Shown: positions 18,418 through 27,643, counted from the stretch's first letter. The stretch is DNA of 56,550 bases from an uncultured Bacteroides sp. (GCA_948847595.1 CAQOGY010000020.1:1-56550), one strand, 5' to 3'. Translations and numbers: made by a program. Notes: generated by a model from the sequence alone, not told the origin.

Positions 18418-18470
18418 ATTGCCTAAAATCAAGAACTTTCTCGTTGATTATTAGGCAATTTCCTTTTTTG
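18418..18470 (+). terminator. Terminator inside the invertible segment
   Basis: ATTGCCTAA-AATCAA (18418-18432) pairs with TTGATT-A-TTAGGCAAT (18444-18459), a 15-bp stem with one bulge and an 11-nt loop, followed by TTCCTTTTTTG. In the present orientation it would stop transcripts coming through from the recombinase gene before upxY. After inversion it would lie behind the promoter on the other strand. Confidence 0.75.
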
Positions 18471-18519
18471 TGCCCTGTCTATGTGTATAATTTCCCTTTT
18501 CATTGTTGTGTGTGCTCAG

Positions 18520-18541
18520 TCCGTTACCTAAGAAGTAACGG
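18520..18541 (-). repeat. Right inverted repeat of the invertible capsule promoter
   Basis: This is the exact 22-bp reverse complement of 18260-18281 and ends 21 bp before the upxY start codon. In the ON state it would be transcribed as part of the upxY leader, where its 7-bp arms could form a small hairpin. Confidence 0.93.
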
Positions 18542-18562
18542 ACAAATATGGGGTAAAAAAAC

Positions 18563-19141
18563 ATGATTTTAACAAAGAGAAAATCAGTAATTGCTGGGCC
18601 TAGTAATGGGACAGGGGAAGGCGTAGCACACTCTAAACGCTGGTATGTAGCTTTGGTTCGCATGCATCACGAAAAGAAGGTTGCAGAGCGTTTGGATAGA
18701 ATGGGGATTGAGAATTTTGTTCCTGTCCAACAAGAAATTCATCAATGGAGTGACCGCCGTAAGATGGTCGAATCAGTATTGCTTCCAATGATGGTGTTTG
18801 TACATGCCGATGCAAAAGAACGCAAAGAGGTTCTTTCCTTTTCTACAGTAAGTCGGTACATGGTAATGCGTGGTGAGAGCAGTCCGACTGTAATTCCTGA
18901 TGATCAGATGGCTCGTTTCCGTTTTATGCTTGATTATTCCGAAGAAGCAATCTGTATGAACAGTTCTCCTTTGGCACGTGGTGAAAAAGTCCGTGTTGTC
19001 AAAGGCCCTTTGACCGGACTTGTCGGTGAGCTTGTCAATGTTGACGGTAAAAGTAAGATTGCTGTACGTCTGAATATGCTTGGTTGTGCTTGTGTTGATA
19101 TGCCTATTGGTTATGTAGAGGCAATCAGCGAGAAAAACTAA
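18563..19141 (+). CDS. upxY: UpxY family capsule-locus antiterminator (NusG-like)
   Basis: UpxY proteins load on RNA polymerase at the leader of their own capsule operon and prevent premature termination. The 192-residue chain has the NusG N-terminal domain (about 20-120), opening with KRWYVALVRMHHEKKVAERL, and a C-terminal KOW domain (about 135-190) with GEKVRVVKGPLTGLVGELV. It is the first gene after the invertible promoter, the usual place for upxY. No upxZ gene follows; the export lipoprotein begins only 34 bp on. The start is fixed by the repeat 21 bp upstream. Confidence 0.95.
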   Translation: MILTKRKSVIAGPSNGTGEGVAHSKRWYVALVRMHHEKKVAERLDRMGIENFVPVQQEIHQWSDRRKMVESVLLPMMVFVHADAKERKEVLSFSTVSRYMVMRGESSPTVIPDDQMARFRFMLDYSEEAICMNSSPLARGEKVRVVKGPLTGLVGELVNVDGKSKIAVRLNMLGCACVDMPIGYVEAISEKN

Positions 19142-19175
19142 GTTCCCCTCTCTTTTATTTTATCCTCAATTTGTA

Positions 19176-19982
19176 ATGAATATGAAAAGCTGTAGAGTTC
19201 CTTTTCTTTTTGTGCTTTTAGCATGTGTCTTGGGTGGGATGACTTCTTGTGTGTCATCTAAAAAAATGCTTTATCTGCAAGGTGCTGATAAGCTGCATGA
19301 GAATCCACAGAAAATAGAAAGTAATTATGAATTGCGTATCAAACCGGACGACCAGCTTCTGATTACGATTAATAGTAAAGCTCCGGAATTATTAACTCCC
19401 TTTGCGAACAGTCAGGTATTAGGTTCAAGTTCATCTACGAATATACAGGAAACCACGGGGCTTTTAGTCAGCCAGAGTGGTAAAATAGAAATTCCTGTTT
19501 TGGGTGAGATGCAGGCAGCGGGGTTGACACGTCAGGAGTTGGCGGATGCGATTAAAAACAAACTTATCGAAGGTGAGTATATCAAGGATCCTACTGTATT
19601 GGTACGCTTCAAGGGGGCAAAAATAGTAGTGCTTGGTGAAGTGGGCAGTCCCGGAGTAAAAGACTTGCCCGGTGAACGTGTTACTATACTCGAAGCTATC
19701 GGATTGGCAGGTGATTTACCGCCGACAGCCCATCGGGAGAATATTCTGGTTATCCGGGAGGAAAATGGTGAACGTAAGAGTTATAGCGTCAATCTTACTT
19801 CTGGAGAAGATATCCTGAACTCACCGGTTTTTTATCTTCAGCAGAATGATGTGGTCTATGTGGAACCCAACAAGGCTATTAATGTGAAAGGAAGCTCCGC
19901 ACTTACCTACCTGTCTGCCGGTAGTAGTATTATCGGCGTATTAGCTTCTATATTATCATTAGTATTTATTCTTACGAAATAA
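19176..19982 (+). CDS. Capsule export outer-membrane lipoprotein (Wza/polysaccharide export family)
   Basis: It forms the outer-membrane exit for the capsular polymer. The 268-residue protein has a lipoprotein signal with Cys25 in MTSCVSS, a polysaccharide-export domain beginning YELRIKPDDQLLITI (about 50-135), one SLBB domain with VVLGEVGSPGVKDLPGERVTILEAI (about 140-230) and a hydrophobic C-terminal helix (about 240-266). It is shorter than E. coli Wza (about 380), as is normal for Bacteroides. Only 4 bp separate it from the chain-length kinase, and the two proteins work together in export. Confidence 0.93.
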   Translation: MNMKSCRVPFLFVLLACVLGGMTSCVSSKKMLYLQGADKLHENPQKIESNYELRIKPDDQLLITINSKAPELLTPFANSQVLGSSSSTNIQETTGLLVSQSGKIEIPVLGEMQAAGLTRQELADAIKNKLIEGEYIKDPTVLVRFKGAKIVVLGEVGSPGVKDLPGERVTILEAIGLAGDLPPTAHRENILVIREENGERKSYSVNLTSGEDILNSPVFYLQQNDVVYVEPNKAINVKGSSALTYLSAGSSIIGVLASILSLVFILTK

Positions 19983-19986
19983 TAAG

Positions 19987-22311
19987 ATGGAATATACACA
20001 GGAAAATAATGAGAAAACAGTCAAGGAAAGCGGATTCAATATTAATTTGCGTGATATTGTAGAATTGATCATTGCTAAATGGTACTGGTTTGCCCTTTCA
20101 GTATTTATTTGTGTAAGTGCAGCTTATCTATATACCCGTACCTTAGTCCCTGTTTATCAGCGTCAGGCTGTAATGCTGGTAAAGACGGGAGGAAAGAATG
20201 CAAATTCCGACATTTCGGCTATGCTGGAGTTGCAAGGTGGAATTACCGGTAGTGGCGTTGAAAATGAAATGTTCATACTCCGTTCCCATCAACTGGTACG
20301 AGAGGTTGTCAATCGGCTGCATTTGGATGTGTCATATGAGAAAGAAGGCTTTTTCCGTAATACATCTTTATATGCGGAATCTCCGGTTGAAGTGAATTTC
20401 ATAGATCCGTATCATGACTATTACCGTACGAAGGTGACTCCATTGGACGTAAAGAATTACACCATCTTAGGTGAAAAGTATGCTTATGGGGATACTATTC
20501 AGACAGAAGCGGGAAGAATAGTTGTGAATTTGAAACCGGAAAATTTAAGCGTTTATATAGGCAAGCCTGTTTCGGTAACGCGAATCAGTCCCGAAACGGC
20601 GGCAGCTATATATAAAGGTGGTATCTCGACTTCACTTGCAGGCAAAGGTACTACTATGGTGCAGATTACTTGCATTGGAGATAATGTATCTCGTGCCGAT
20701 GCGATTTTGAATGCCTTGATTAATGTTTATAATGAAACCATCATCGAAGACAAGAACCGTATAGCGGTAAACACTGCCAAGTTTATAGACGAACGTATTG
20801 CGGTAATCGGAAAAGAGTTGGGCGATGTAGAAGAAGAACTGACTGATTTCAAGCAGCGTAACCGGATTATAGGCTCGGAAGGGAACGGGACGCAATTTCT
20901 TGCAGAAAGCAGCCGCATGAAGACAGAAAACCTTCAGATGGAAACGGAATTGTCTATTGCCCAATCCATTAAAAGCTATTTATTGGATGCCACCCGAAAC
21001 AATCAGTTAATACCTAACGTATCCGGTGTCGGAGACGCAAGTGTACAAAGTCAGATAACCGCATACAACGAACTGATGCTTCAACGCAACCATTTGCTGG
21101 CTGAATCCGGTGCAAAGAATCCTGTTGTACAAACAGCAGATAAGAATCTGGCAGAGATGCGTACGGTAATTTCCGGTTCTATGGATAACTATATCAAGAA
21201 TCTTCGTTTGCGACTGGAAAAGACTCGTGCGGTAGAACGTCAGATCAACTCTGAGATTCAGGCTGTCCCTAAACAGGAGAAGATGGCATTAAGCATTATC
21301 CGTCAGCAATCCATCAAAGAGGCGTTATATACTTTCCTGTTAAACAAGCGTGAAGAAAATGCACTGCAACTGGCAGTAACCGAAGCGAATATCCGTGTGG
21401 TAGAGTCTCCGTTCGGCTCCAATGCACCTATCGCGCCTCATTCTACAACTTTTCTGTTGGCGGCTTTAGTTGTAGGACTGGCTATCCCGTTGGGAATCCA
21501 GATATTAACTATGTTATGGAATACGTCCGTCCGCGGTAGAAAGGATATTGAAGATTATACCACTATTCCGCTTTTGGGTGAGATTCCTTCCCGTAAAGAA
21601 GACATGGCAGACGATGCTATCGTGGTAGACGATAAGAAGAATGATCTTATTTCCGAATCGTTCCGTCTGCTTCGTGCCAATATAAACTTTGTAGCGAAAG
21701 ATGCGCGTGTTCTAATGTTCACTTCTACCATGCCGGGAGAAGGAAAGTCGTTTGTATCCCGCAATCTGGCAGTGGCAATCGCTATTGCCGGGAAAAAAGT
21801 GGTATTGGTTGATACTGATATGCGTAAGAGGACGCAAAGTAAATTGGCGGGAATTAAACATAAAGACGGGTTGAGCACATACCTGTCAGGACAACATAAT
21901 GATGTTGACAGCATCTTGGATAAAGGACTGATTCATCCGTCTGTCGACTCCCTGTTTGTTGGTCCTATTCCGCCTAATCCTTCCGAACTATTGATGAGTG
22001 ATCGGTTGGAGAAATTAATAGAGGAACTGAAGAAACGTTATGACTATATCATATTGGATAATGTTCCGGCACAAGTTGTGGCAGATGCCGCCATTGTGAA
22101 TCGTGTAGCAGAATTGACTTTGTATGTCATTCGTGACGGACAGCTTGACCGACGCTATCTTCCGGAATTGGAACGACTGCACAAAGAAGGTAAGTTTAAT
22201 CACTTGTGTATTGTATTGAACGACAGCCATATTGAAAAGAAAAAGTATGGGTACGGTTACGGATATGGTTATGGCTACGGGTATGGTTATAAATATGGGG
22301 AATATAAATAA
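19987..22311 (+). CDS. Chain-length regulator fused to bacterial tyrosine kinase (Wzz/BY-kinase, Wzc-like)
   Basis: This inner-membrane protein sets polymer length and couples synthesis to export. The 774-residue chain has a Wzz domain with helices near 33-53 and 485-510, a periplasmic coiled coil between them, and a cytoplasmic P-loop kinase: Walker A TMPGEGKS (residues 581-588) and Walker A' VVLVDTDMRKR. The tail is very Tyr-rich: seven Tyr-Gly units, then YKYGEYK, ten Tyr in the last 21 residues. These are the likely autophosphorylation sites. The tail is coded by a six-base tandem repeat (22246-22287). The gene is 5 bp from the next one. Confidence 0.94.
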   Translation: MEYTQENNEKTVKESGFNINLRDIVELIIAKWYWFALSVFICVSAAYLYTRTLVPVYQRQAVMLVKTGGKNANSDISAMLELQGGITGSGVENEMFILRSHQLVREVVNRLHLDVSYEKEGFFRNTSLYAESPVEVNFIDPYHDYYRTKVTPLDVKNYTILGEKYAYGDTIQTEAGRIVVNLKPENLSVYIGKPVSVTRISPETAAAIYKGGISTSLAGKGTTMVQITCIGDNVSRADAILNALINVYNETIIEDKNRIAVNTAKFIDERIAVIGKELGDVEEELTDFKQRNRIIGSEGNGTQFLAESSRMKTENLQMETELSIAQSIKSYLLDATRNNQLIPNVSGVGDASVQSQITAYNELMLQRNHLLAESGAKNPVVQTADKNLAEMRTVISGSMDNYIKNLRLRLEKTRAVERQINSEIQAVPKQEKMALSIIRQQSIKEALYTFLLNKREENALQLAVTEANIRVVESPFGSNAPIAPHSTTFLLAALVVGLAIPLGIQILTMLWNTSVRGRKDIEDYTTIPLLGEIPSRKEDMADDAIVVDDKKNDLISESFRLLRANINFVAKDARVLMFTSTMPGEGKSFVSRNLAVAIAIAGKKVVLVDTDMRKRTQSKLAGIKHKDGLSTYLSGQHNDVDSILDKGLIHPSVDSLFVGPIPPNPSELLMSDRLEKLIEELKKRYDYIILDNVPAQVVADAAIVNRVAELTLYVIRDGQLDRRYLPELERLHKEGKFNHLCIVLNDSHIEKKKYGYGYGYGYGYGYGYKYGEYK

Positions 22312-22316
22312 TAGAG

Positions 22317-24242
22317 ATGAAACAAAATTTGGAAAAATTTATCCGGTATATAAGCAGGACTTATTTTAGTTACTGGATAATATGGGGAATTGACTTAGTC
22401 ATTTCGATGACTTCCACCTGTTTCACTTATTGGTGGATACATTATCTTACGGGTACATTACTGAATGGTTGGGGAATGATTCAGGTCGGAGCTTTAGCAG
22501 CAGTTGCTACTACGATAGCTTCCTACCTGTTTCACACATACCGTAATACGGTTCGTTACTCTCAACTGCGCTGTTTATGGCCGCTCATTTGTAGTTCATT
22601 GTTTAAGATGGCATGTGTAGGAATTGCTGTCTTTACATTCCTGACTTCTGTCGGCTTATCGGCCAATCAGAAACTTCTGTTTATCCTATTTGATGGAATG
22701 TTGACTATCATTGCATTTGCTACATCCCGAATGCTGATGGTTATCATCTACGAGACCTTGATAGATATGATGAACAAGGAGAATATGCGTATCTTGATTT
22801 ATGGAACGGACGATCAGAGCGTAGCCTTAAAGACTCGCTTGTTGCATAGCTCTCATTATAAAGTTGTAGGTTTTTATTGTTATGGTACTATCTATAAGCA
22901 TCGTCGTCTGGCAGAATTGCCTATCTATTATTTTACGAACGAACAGACTTTCCAGCAATTAGTCCATAAACGTCATATTCAAGGTATCCTGTTTGCTCAC
23001 AATGAGTCAACCCGTGCGGAAGAGACCCGTTTGCTTCAATACTGCAAGGATAACCATATAAAGACGCTCATTGCTCCTTCTATCAGTGAGGCTGACGAAG
23101 ACGGGAATTTTCATCAATGGGTACGTCCGGTAAAGATTGAAGACTTGTTGGGACGCCCTGAGATTAATATTAATATGGGTGAAGTCGCTGATGAATTCAG
23201 TGGAAAGGTGGTCATGGTTACAGGAGCTGCCGGTAGTATCGGTAGTGAACTTTGCCGTCAATTGGCGCAGATGAATATCAGTAAACTGATAATGTTCGAT
23301 TCAGCCGAGACTCCTTTACATAACATTCGTCTTGAGTGCGAACGGAAGTACCCTAACCTTGACTTTGTTCCGGTGATAGGAGATGTCCGTGTGATAGACC
23401 GTCTGCGTATGGTATTTGAAATTTATCATCCTCAAATCATATTTCATGCAGCAGCCTATAAGCATGTTCCGCTGATGGAAGAAAATCCTTGCGAGGCTGT
23501 ATTGGTGAATGTCACGGGTAGCCGTCAGGTAGCTGATATGGCAGTGAAGTATGGTGCGGAGAAGATGGTAATGGTTTCCACGGACAAGGCTGTCAATCCT
23601 ACCAATGTGATGGGGTGTTCCAAACGACTGGCGGAAATCTATGTGCAGAGTTTGAGTTATGCTATTAAAGAAGGTAAGATAAAGGGTAAAACCAAATTTA
23701 TCACTACCCGTTTCGGCAATGTCTTGGGCAGTAATGGTTCGGTGATTCCCCGTTTCAAGGAACAAATAGAAAATGGCGGTCCCGTCACCGTGACACATCC
23801 TGATATCATACGCTATTTCATGACTATCCCCGAGGCGTGTCGCTTGGTGATGGAAGCAGCTACTATGGGGGAGGGAAATGAAATCTTTGTATTCGAGATG
23901 GGTAAACCGGTGAAGATTGTGGATTTGGCTACTCGTATGATAGAGTTAGCGGGATATAAGCCGGGAGAGGATATTGAAATTCAATTTACGGGTCTTCGTC
24001 CGGGAGAGAAATTGTATGAGGAAGTGTTGAGTAACGAGGAGAATACGATTCCTACGCATCATAAGAAGATAAAGATAGCTAAGGTTCGGAGATATGAGTA
24101 TGCAGATATTGTAGAAACATACGATGAGTTTGAGAAATTGTCTCGTTCGGTGCAGATTTGGGAGACGGTGAAGTTGATGAAACGGATTGTGCCTGAATTC
24201 AAATCGAAAAATTCGAGGTTTGAGGAGTTGGATCGGAAATAA
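22317..24242 (+). CDS. Membrane nucleotide-sugar 4,6-dehydratase (WbpM/CapD/PglF family)
   Basis: It probably converts UDP-GlcNAc to the 4-keto-6-deoxy sugar, first step towards diamino-trideoxy sugars. The 641-residue protein has four N-terminal membrane helices (about 15-150), a small CoA-binding-like Rossmann domain (about 155-280) and the catalytic SDR domain with VTGAAGSIGSE (about 300). Its active site reads STDKAVNPTNVMGCSK: Met takes the place of the usual catalytic Tyr, as in WbpM and PglF. It closes the conserved first block of the operon. The aminotransferase and acetyltransferase that would use its product lie 22 kb away at 46.1-48.0 kb. Confidence 0.92.
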   Translation: MKQNLEKFIRYISRTYFSYWIIWGIDLVISMTSTCFTYWWIHYLTGTLLNGWGMIQVGALAAVATTIASYLFHTYRNTVRYSQLRCLWPLICSSLFKMACVGIAVFTFLTSVGLSANQKLLFILFDGMLTIIAFATSRMLMVIIYETLIDMMNKENMRILIYGTDDQSVALKTRLLHSSHYKVVGFYCYGTIYKHRRLAELPIYYFTNEQTFQQLVHKRHIQGILFAHNESTRAEETRLLQYCKDNHIKTLIAPSISEADEDGNFHQWVRPVKIEDLLGRPEININMGEVADEFSGKVVMVTGAAGSIGSELCRQLAQMNISKLIMFDSAETPLHNIRLECERKYPNLDFVPVIGDVRVIDRLRMVFEIYHPQIIFHAAAYKHVPLMEENPCEAVLVNVTGSRQVADMAVKYGAEKMVMVSTDKAVNPTNVMGCSKRLAEIYVQSLSYAIKEGKIKGKTKFITTRFGNVLGSNGSVIPRFKEQIENGGPVTVTHPDIIRYFMTIPEACRLVMEAATMGEGNEIFVFEMGKPVKIVDLATRMIELAGYKPGEDIEIQFTGLRPGEKLYEEVLSNEENTIPTHHKKIKIAKVRRYEYADIVETYDEFEKLSRSVQIWETVKLMKRIVPEFKSKNSRFEELDRK

Positions 24243-24433
24243 ATATTAGTAATTGATAGGATGTAAGCATTCACACTAGGGCTATGTTTTGAAAGTGCTG
24301 CCTTCGCTATAAACTTAATGGCAAATTTGTAAAAGCGGTCAATTAGGGGTATGAACCGAATGCTGAGTTGCTTGCTGGGGCTCTCAAGAAATATAATCAT
24401 AACATAAAAGAATCATTTTAATAACTGACATCT

Positions 24434-25393
24434 ATGGAAATTAAGAAATATTTGCGTCCACTGCAATTCTTTGTACAAAGAATCATCGGTGTACCTTATT
24501 TGATGAATCAGGTGGAGAGAGAGATTAATAGATTGAAAGATTCCAACAAAGCAATTTTTTATTATCTCAATAACTACTTGCTTAAGGCGGAGAATCTTCC
24601 ACCGACTTCTGATCCAGATCTGCGTATTATGCAACTATGTGATGTACAACTTATGAGGATAGTAGCAAAGATTCTCACTAAGCATAATCTTACCTATTGG
24701 CTCGATTTTGGCACTTTACTTGGATGTGTCCGTCATCATGGATTCATACCATGGGATGACGATATGGATATATCCGTTCCTGAATCCCAGTATAATAACA
24801 TTTTGAATGTCTTACAAAAAGAACTGCTTCAATTCTCAGGTTTCGAATGTGCTGATGACCCAGAATATCCTATGGCTAGAATCGGTGTCGGTTTTAAACA
24901 TCATTCTACAGGTATTTGGCTTGATATATTTCCGTCCGATTGCTTGCCATATAGCGGAGATAAGCAAGTTTATGAGGCAAAGTTAAGAGAAGGATATCAA
25001 AAGTTTAAAGAGTATTATTTTAAAAATAAAGGAAAGATCTCCTCAGAAAAGATGCTTAAAATAAAAAATGAATATATCCCAAGAGACACTTCCTCTTCTA
25101 CATTTATGCACTTCGTCCCACCTGAGTGGAATATGTCTCAATTTAACGCTTATGATGAGGAGGATCTTTATCCACTGAAGGAACTGGATTTCGAAGGTGA
25201 AAGATTCATGTGTCCAAACAATTCGGACAAATTGTTAAGGTTATATTATAGCAATCATTATATGGAACTTCCGCAATGGGGAGTTCTTCATCATGGTGAA
25301 GGACGTACTCCGCTTAGCACATGGGCAAAGGCGAGTGGAACTGATATGAATGAGGTACTGAAAGAATTGCAGTCAGTCTACGAAAAATTATAA
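24434..25393 (+). CDS. LicD family phosphotransferase-like protein
   Basis: LicD proteins move a phosphorylated small alcohol, classically phosphocholine, from its CDP form onto a glycan. The 319-residue chain carries the family core YWLDFGTLLGCVRHHGFIPWDDD-MDIS (about 96-120) with its metal-binding Asp cluster, then FECADDPEYP and IWLDIFPSD. It is the first gene of the serotype-specific part, after 191 bp of non-coding DNA. I see no choline-uptake or choline-kinase gene here, but a CTP-transferase-like fusion at 40.6 kb could make a suitable CDP donor. Confidence 0.88.
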   Translation: MEIKKYLRPLQFFVQRIIGVPYLMNQVEREINRLKDSNKAIFYYLNNYLLKAENLPPTSDPDLRIMQLCDVQLMRIVAKILTKHNLTYWLDFGTLLGCVRHHGFIPWDDDMDISVPESQYNNILNVLQKELLQFSGFECADDPEYPMARIGVGFKHHSTGIWLDIFPSDCLPYSGDKQVYEAKLREGYQKFKEYYFKNKGKISSEKMLKIKNEYIPRDTSSSTFMHFVPPEWNMSQFNAYDEEDLYPLKELDFEGERFMCPNNSDKLLRLYYSNHYMELPQWGVLHHGEGRTPLSTWAKASGTDMNEVLKELQSVYEKL

Positions 25394-25395
25394 TC

Positions 25396-26115
25396 ATGAG
25401 CTTACTAAATAAAATTATCAATAGGATAATCAATCATTATACGATACTAAGAGATTTTAAGGGATACCATCGCAGGTACTTTATATCAAGAGACAGGTTT
25501 GGATATGTTGCACCTAATGCGATGATTGCACAGCCATTCCGTGTAGAATCCCCACAGTCTGTTTTCATAGAAGAGAACACACGTATTCGTATTGGCATCA
25601 ACATCATTAATGCTCCTACAGAGAAGGTGATTATCAAGAAGTATACAGCCATCGGTCCTGGTACTAGCATCATCCCAGGCAATCACACCAGTACCGTAGG
25701 TGTGCCACATTTCCTTCTTGGGCTTGCGCATATCAATGATAAGTCCAAGGATATCATTGTCGAGGAAGATTGTTGGGTAGGTACCAATGTCACTCTCCTT
25801 GCAGGAGCCCACCTTGGTCGAGGATGTGTTGTGGCATCAGGGTGTATCGTCTCAAAGCCGGTTCCACCTTATGCTGTTGTTGTGGGCACGCCTCAGAAGA
25901 TCATTGCCAAGAAGTTCGATATTGATGATATCATTGAGCATGAGAAGGTGCTCTACAAGCACGAGGAGCGCATGACACGCGAAGAGCTAGAAGCGCTTTT
26001 TGCCGAACATTTTGTTGACAAGAAGACCTTTGGCACCAATAAACCCCTCACAGAAGAAGAACTACAGAGAATCAAGGAAACAAAGGAATGGACACAGTTC
26101 GTTGAACCTTTTTAA
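25396..26115 (+). CDS. Hexapeptide-repeat O-acyltransferase
   Basis: The 239-residue protein has a left-handed beta-helix region (about 45-175) with repeats such as VIIKKYTAIGPGTSIIPG, DCWVGTNVTLLAGAHLG and GCVVASGCIVSK. His at PGNH could be catalytic. Such enzymes usually add acetyl to a sugar hydroxyl. It follows the LicD gene by 2 bp and precedes the flippase by 10 bp, so it belongs to capsule synthesis. Which sugar it modifies cannot be told. Confidence 0.85.
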   Translation: MSLLNKIINRIINHYTILRDFKGYHRRYFISRDRFGYVAPNAMIAQPFRVESPQSVFIEENTRIRIGINIINAPTEKVIIKKYTAIGPGTSIIPGNHTSTVGVPHFLLGLAHINDKSKDIIVEEDCWVGTNVTLLAGAHLGRGCVVASGCIVSKPVPPYAVVVGTPQKIIAKKFDIDDIIEHEKVLYKHEERMTREELEALFAEHFVDKKTFGTNKPLTEEELQRIKETKEWTQFVEPF

Positions 26116-26125
26116 CTCTTATCCA

Positions 26126-27643
26126 ATGGCAGAAGAGAATATTAAACGAAAAGCCTTTGGTGGTGTACTGTGGAGTTATGCTAATACCTTTGGCGTACAA
26201 CTTCTCCAATTAATACCGGCTATGGTATTGGCGCGCCTGCTTTCACCATCCGAGTATGGGCTTATTGCGATATCTGCAATATTGACAGGCTTTGTCCAAA
26301 TATTTGTCAATTGTGGTTTTTCTATGGCATTGATACAGAAGAAGGATGCAACGCATATAGATATATGTAGTGTATTCTATTTTAATATCGTAGCCAGTAT
26401 TGTCATCTATCTGTTTTTGTTCTGTGTAGCCCCATTTGTATCTGATTTCTTCAGACAACCGGAAGTTTGCACCATAATGAGAGTATCTTCCTTTTCTATG
26501 GTCATTGGTGCTGTGGGGGCTGTACATAATACGCTTTTTGCAAAAAAGCTTGAGTATCGCAAACCGACAATACGTAACCTGATAGTTACTGCACTATCGG
26601 CAGTTGTTGCCATTATCTTGGCATACATGGGGTATGGATATTGGGCTCTTGTCATTCAAGGAGTACTCTCAACTTCTTTGATGACAGTCTTTAACTGGAC
26701 AATGTCAAGTTGGCGGCCTACATTGGAGTTTTCTATGCAAAGTCTTAGGGGATTGTTTGGATTTGGCAGTAAGCTTCTTGGTAAGTCTTTAACTGACTAT
26801 GGATTTGGTAAGTTGTATGATTTAGTTATCGGACGCTTTTATACGCCTGTAGATCTCTCTTATTTCAATCGAGCCAACTCTACCCAATCTATATTTACAG
26901 ACACGTTCCTTATGGTTATGAATAGTGTTGCTTTTGCTTCATTTTCCAAAATGCAGGACGATTTTCAGCGCATGAGAACTAATGTTCTTAGGTTCTTCAA
27001 AATAGAGATAATGATTATTTCTTTTATCATGCTCCTGATAATATGCCTTGCCGAACCAATCTTCCATTTTATGTATTCTTCAAAATGGGATGCTGTTATA
27101 CCAATGTTTCGGATTGTCTGTGTATGGGGGTTATTCAGACCCATATCGGCAGTTTTTGCCAATGGCTTGATGGCACATGGAGATTCTGGAGCGTGTTTCA
27201 GAAATTCAATTATTGGTCGCAGTCTTAATGTCTTGTTTCTCCTCGTAACATGGAAGTTCGGTATTATGGTTATGATTATGGGGCAGGTATTGGCATATCT
27301 TATTGAGATATTCCTTTATACATTCTCTTTCAACAATGTGTTTACATACAGCACATGGGATATGGTAAAAGACATAGTGCCATACTATGCAGTTTCTGGA
27401 TGTTTGTGTGCGTGTATATGGGGATTTGACCACTTTGTGATGACAAACGTGATGGCATGGGTTGATACAGAAATCCTTAATGCCCTCTTACGTCTTTTGA
27501 TTTGCGGTCTAGGAGGAGTATTTGTGTATATTCAGATTCATAAGAGATTACAGATGAAAGCATACGTTGATTTTCGAGAGATAGTTCTTGATGCTACTAA
27601 ATCACGACCTGGGGTTAACAGGGTTGCTACAGCTCTTCTTTAG
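26126..27643 (+). CDS. Oligosaccharide flippase (Wzx-like, MOP superfamily)
   Basis: It moves the lipid-linked capsule repeat unit across the inner membrane. I take the ATG at 26126 (MAEENIKRKAFGGVLWSYAN), giving 505 residues; longer in-frame ATGs overlap the acyltransferase gene by more than 100 bp. The chain has about 12-14 membrane helices and the family opening KRKAFGGVLWSYANTFGVQLLQLIPAMVLARLLSP (helices 1-2), where LLSPSEYGL is the usual loop. One flippase and one EpsG-type polymerase (33929) make this a Wzx/Wzy-type locus. Confidence 0.93.
   Translation: MAEENIKRKAFGGVLWSYANTFGVQLLQLIPAMVLARLLSPSEYGLIAISAILTGFVQIFVNCGFSMALIQKKDATHIDICSVFYFNIVASIVIYLFLFCVAPFVSDFFRQPEVCTIMRVSSFSMVIGAVGAVHNTLFAKKLEYRKPTIRNLIVTALSAVVAIILAYMGYGYWALVIQGVLSTSLMTVFNWTMSSWRPTLEFSMQSLRGLFGFGSKLLGKSLTDYGFGKLYDLVIGRFYTPVDLSYFNRANSTQSIFTDTFLMVMNSVAFASFSKMQDDFQRMRTNVLRFFKIEIMIISFIMLLIICLAEPIFHFMYSSKWDAVIPMFRIVCVWGLFRPISAVFANGLMAHGDSGACFRNSIIGRSLNVLFLLVTWKFGIMVMIMGQVLAYLIEIFLYTFSFNNVFTYSTWDMVKDIVPYYAVSGCLCACIWGFDHFVMTNVMAWVDTEILNALLRLLICGLGGVFVYIQIHKRLQMKAYVDFREIVLDATKSRPGVNRVATALL

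Larger units (their letters stand above)
18282..18519. promoter_or_regulatory. Invertible 238-bp promoter segment, present orientation OFF
   Basis: The segment between the 22-bp repeats holds one full consensus Bacteroides promoter, on the minus strand: TTTG (18324-18327), 21-bp spacer, TATCTTTG (18295-18302). It points left, away from upxY and into the 3' end of the recombinase gene. Inversion maps the boxes to about 18474-18477 and 18499-18506 on the plus strand, which would start RNA near 18513, about 50 nt before the upxY ATG. I find no consensus promoter facing right; the best candidate, TTTG 18467-18470 with TAATTTCC 18488, has a 17-bp spacer and a poor -7 box. A hairpin of 7-bp stem, CATGAAA/TTTCATG, lies at 18383-18405. 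Confidence 0.9.

Noticed and set aside
18467..18495. A rightward promoter inside the invertible segment in the present orientation
   Set aside because: The spacer is 17 bp and the -7 box reads TAATTTCC; both fall outside the consensus.
26000..26125. Longer N-terminus for the flippase
   Set aside because: It would overlap the acyltransferase gene by more than 100 bp and adds a charged, non-conserved stretch before the normal flippase start.
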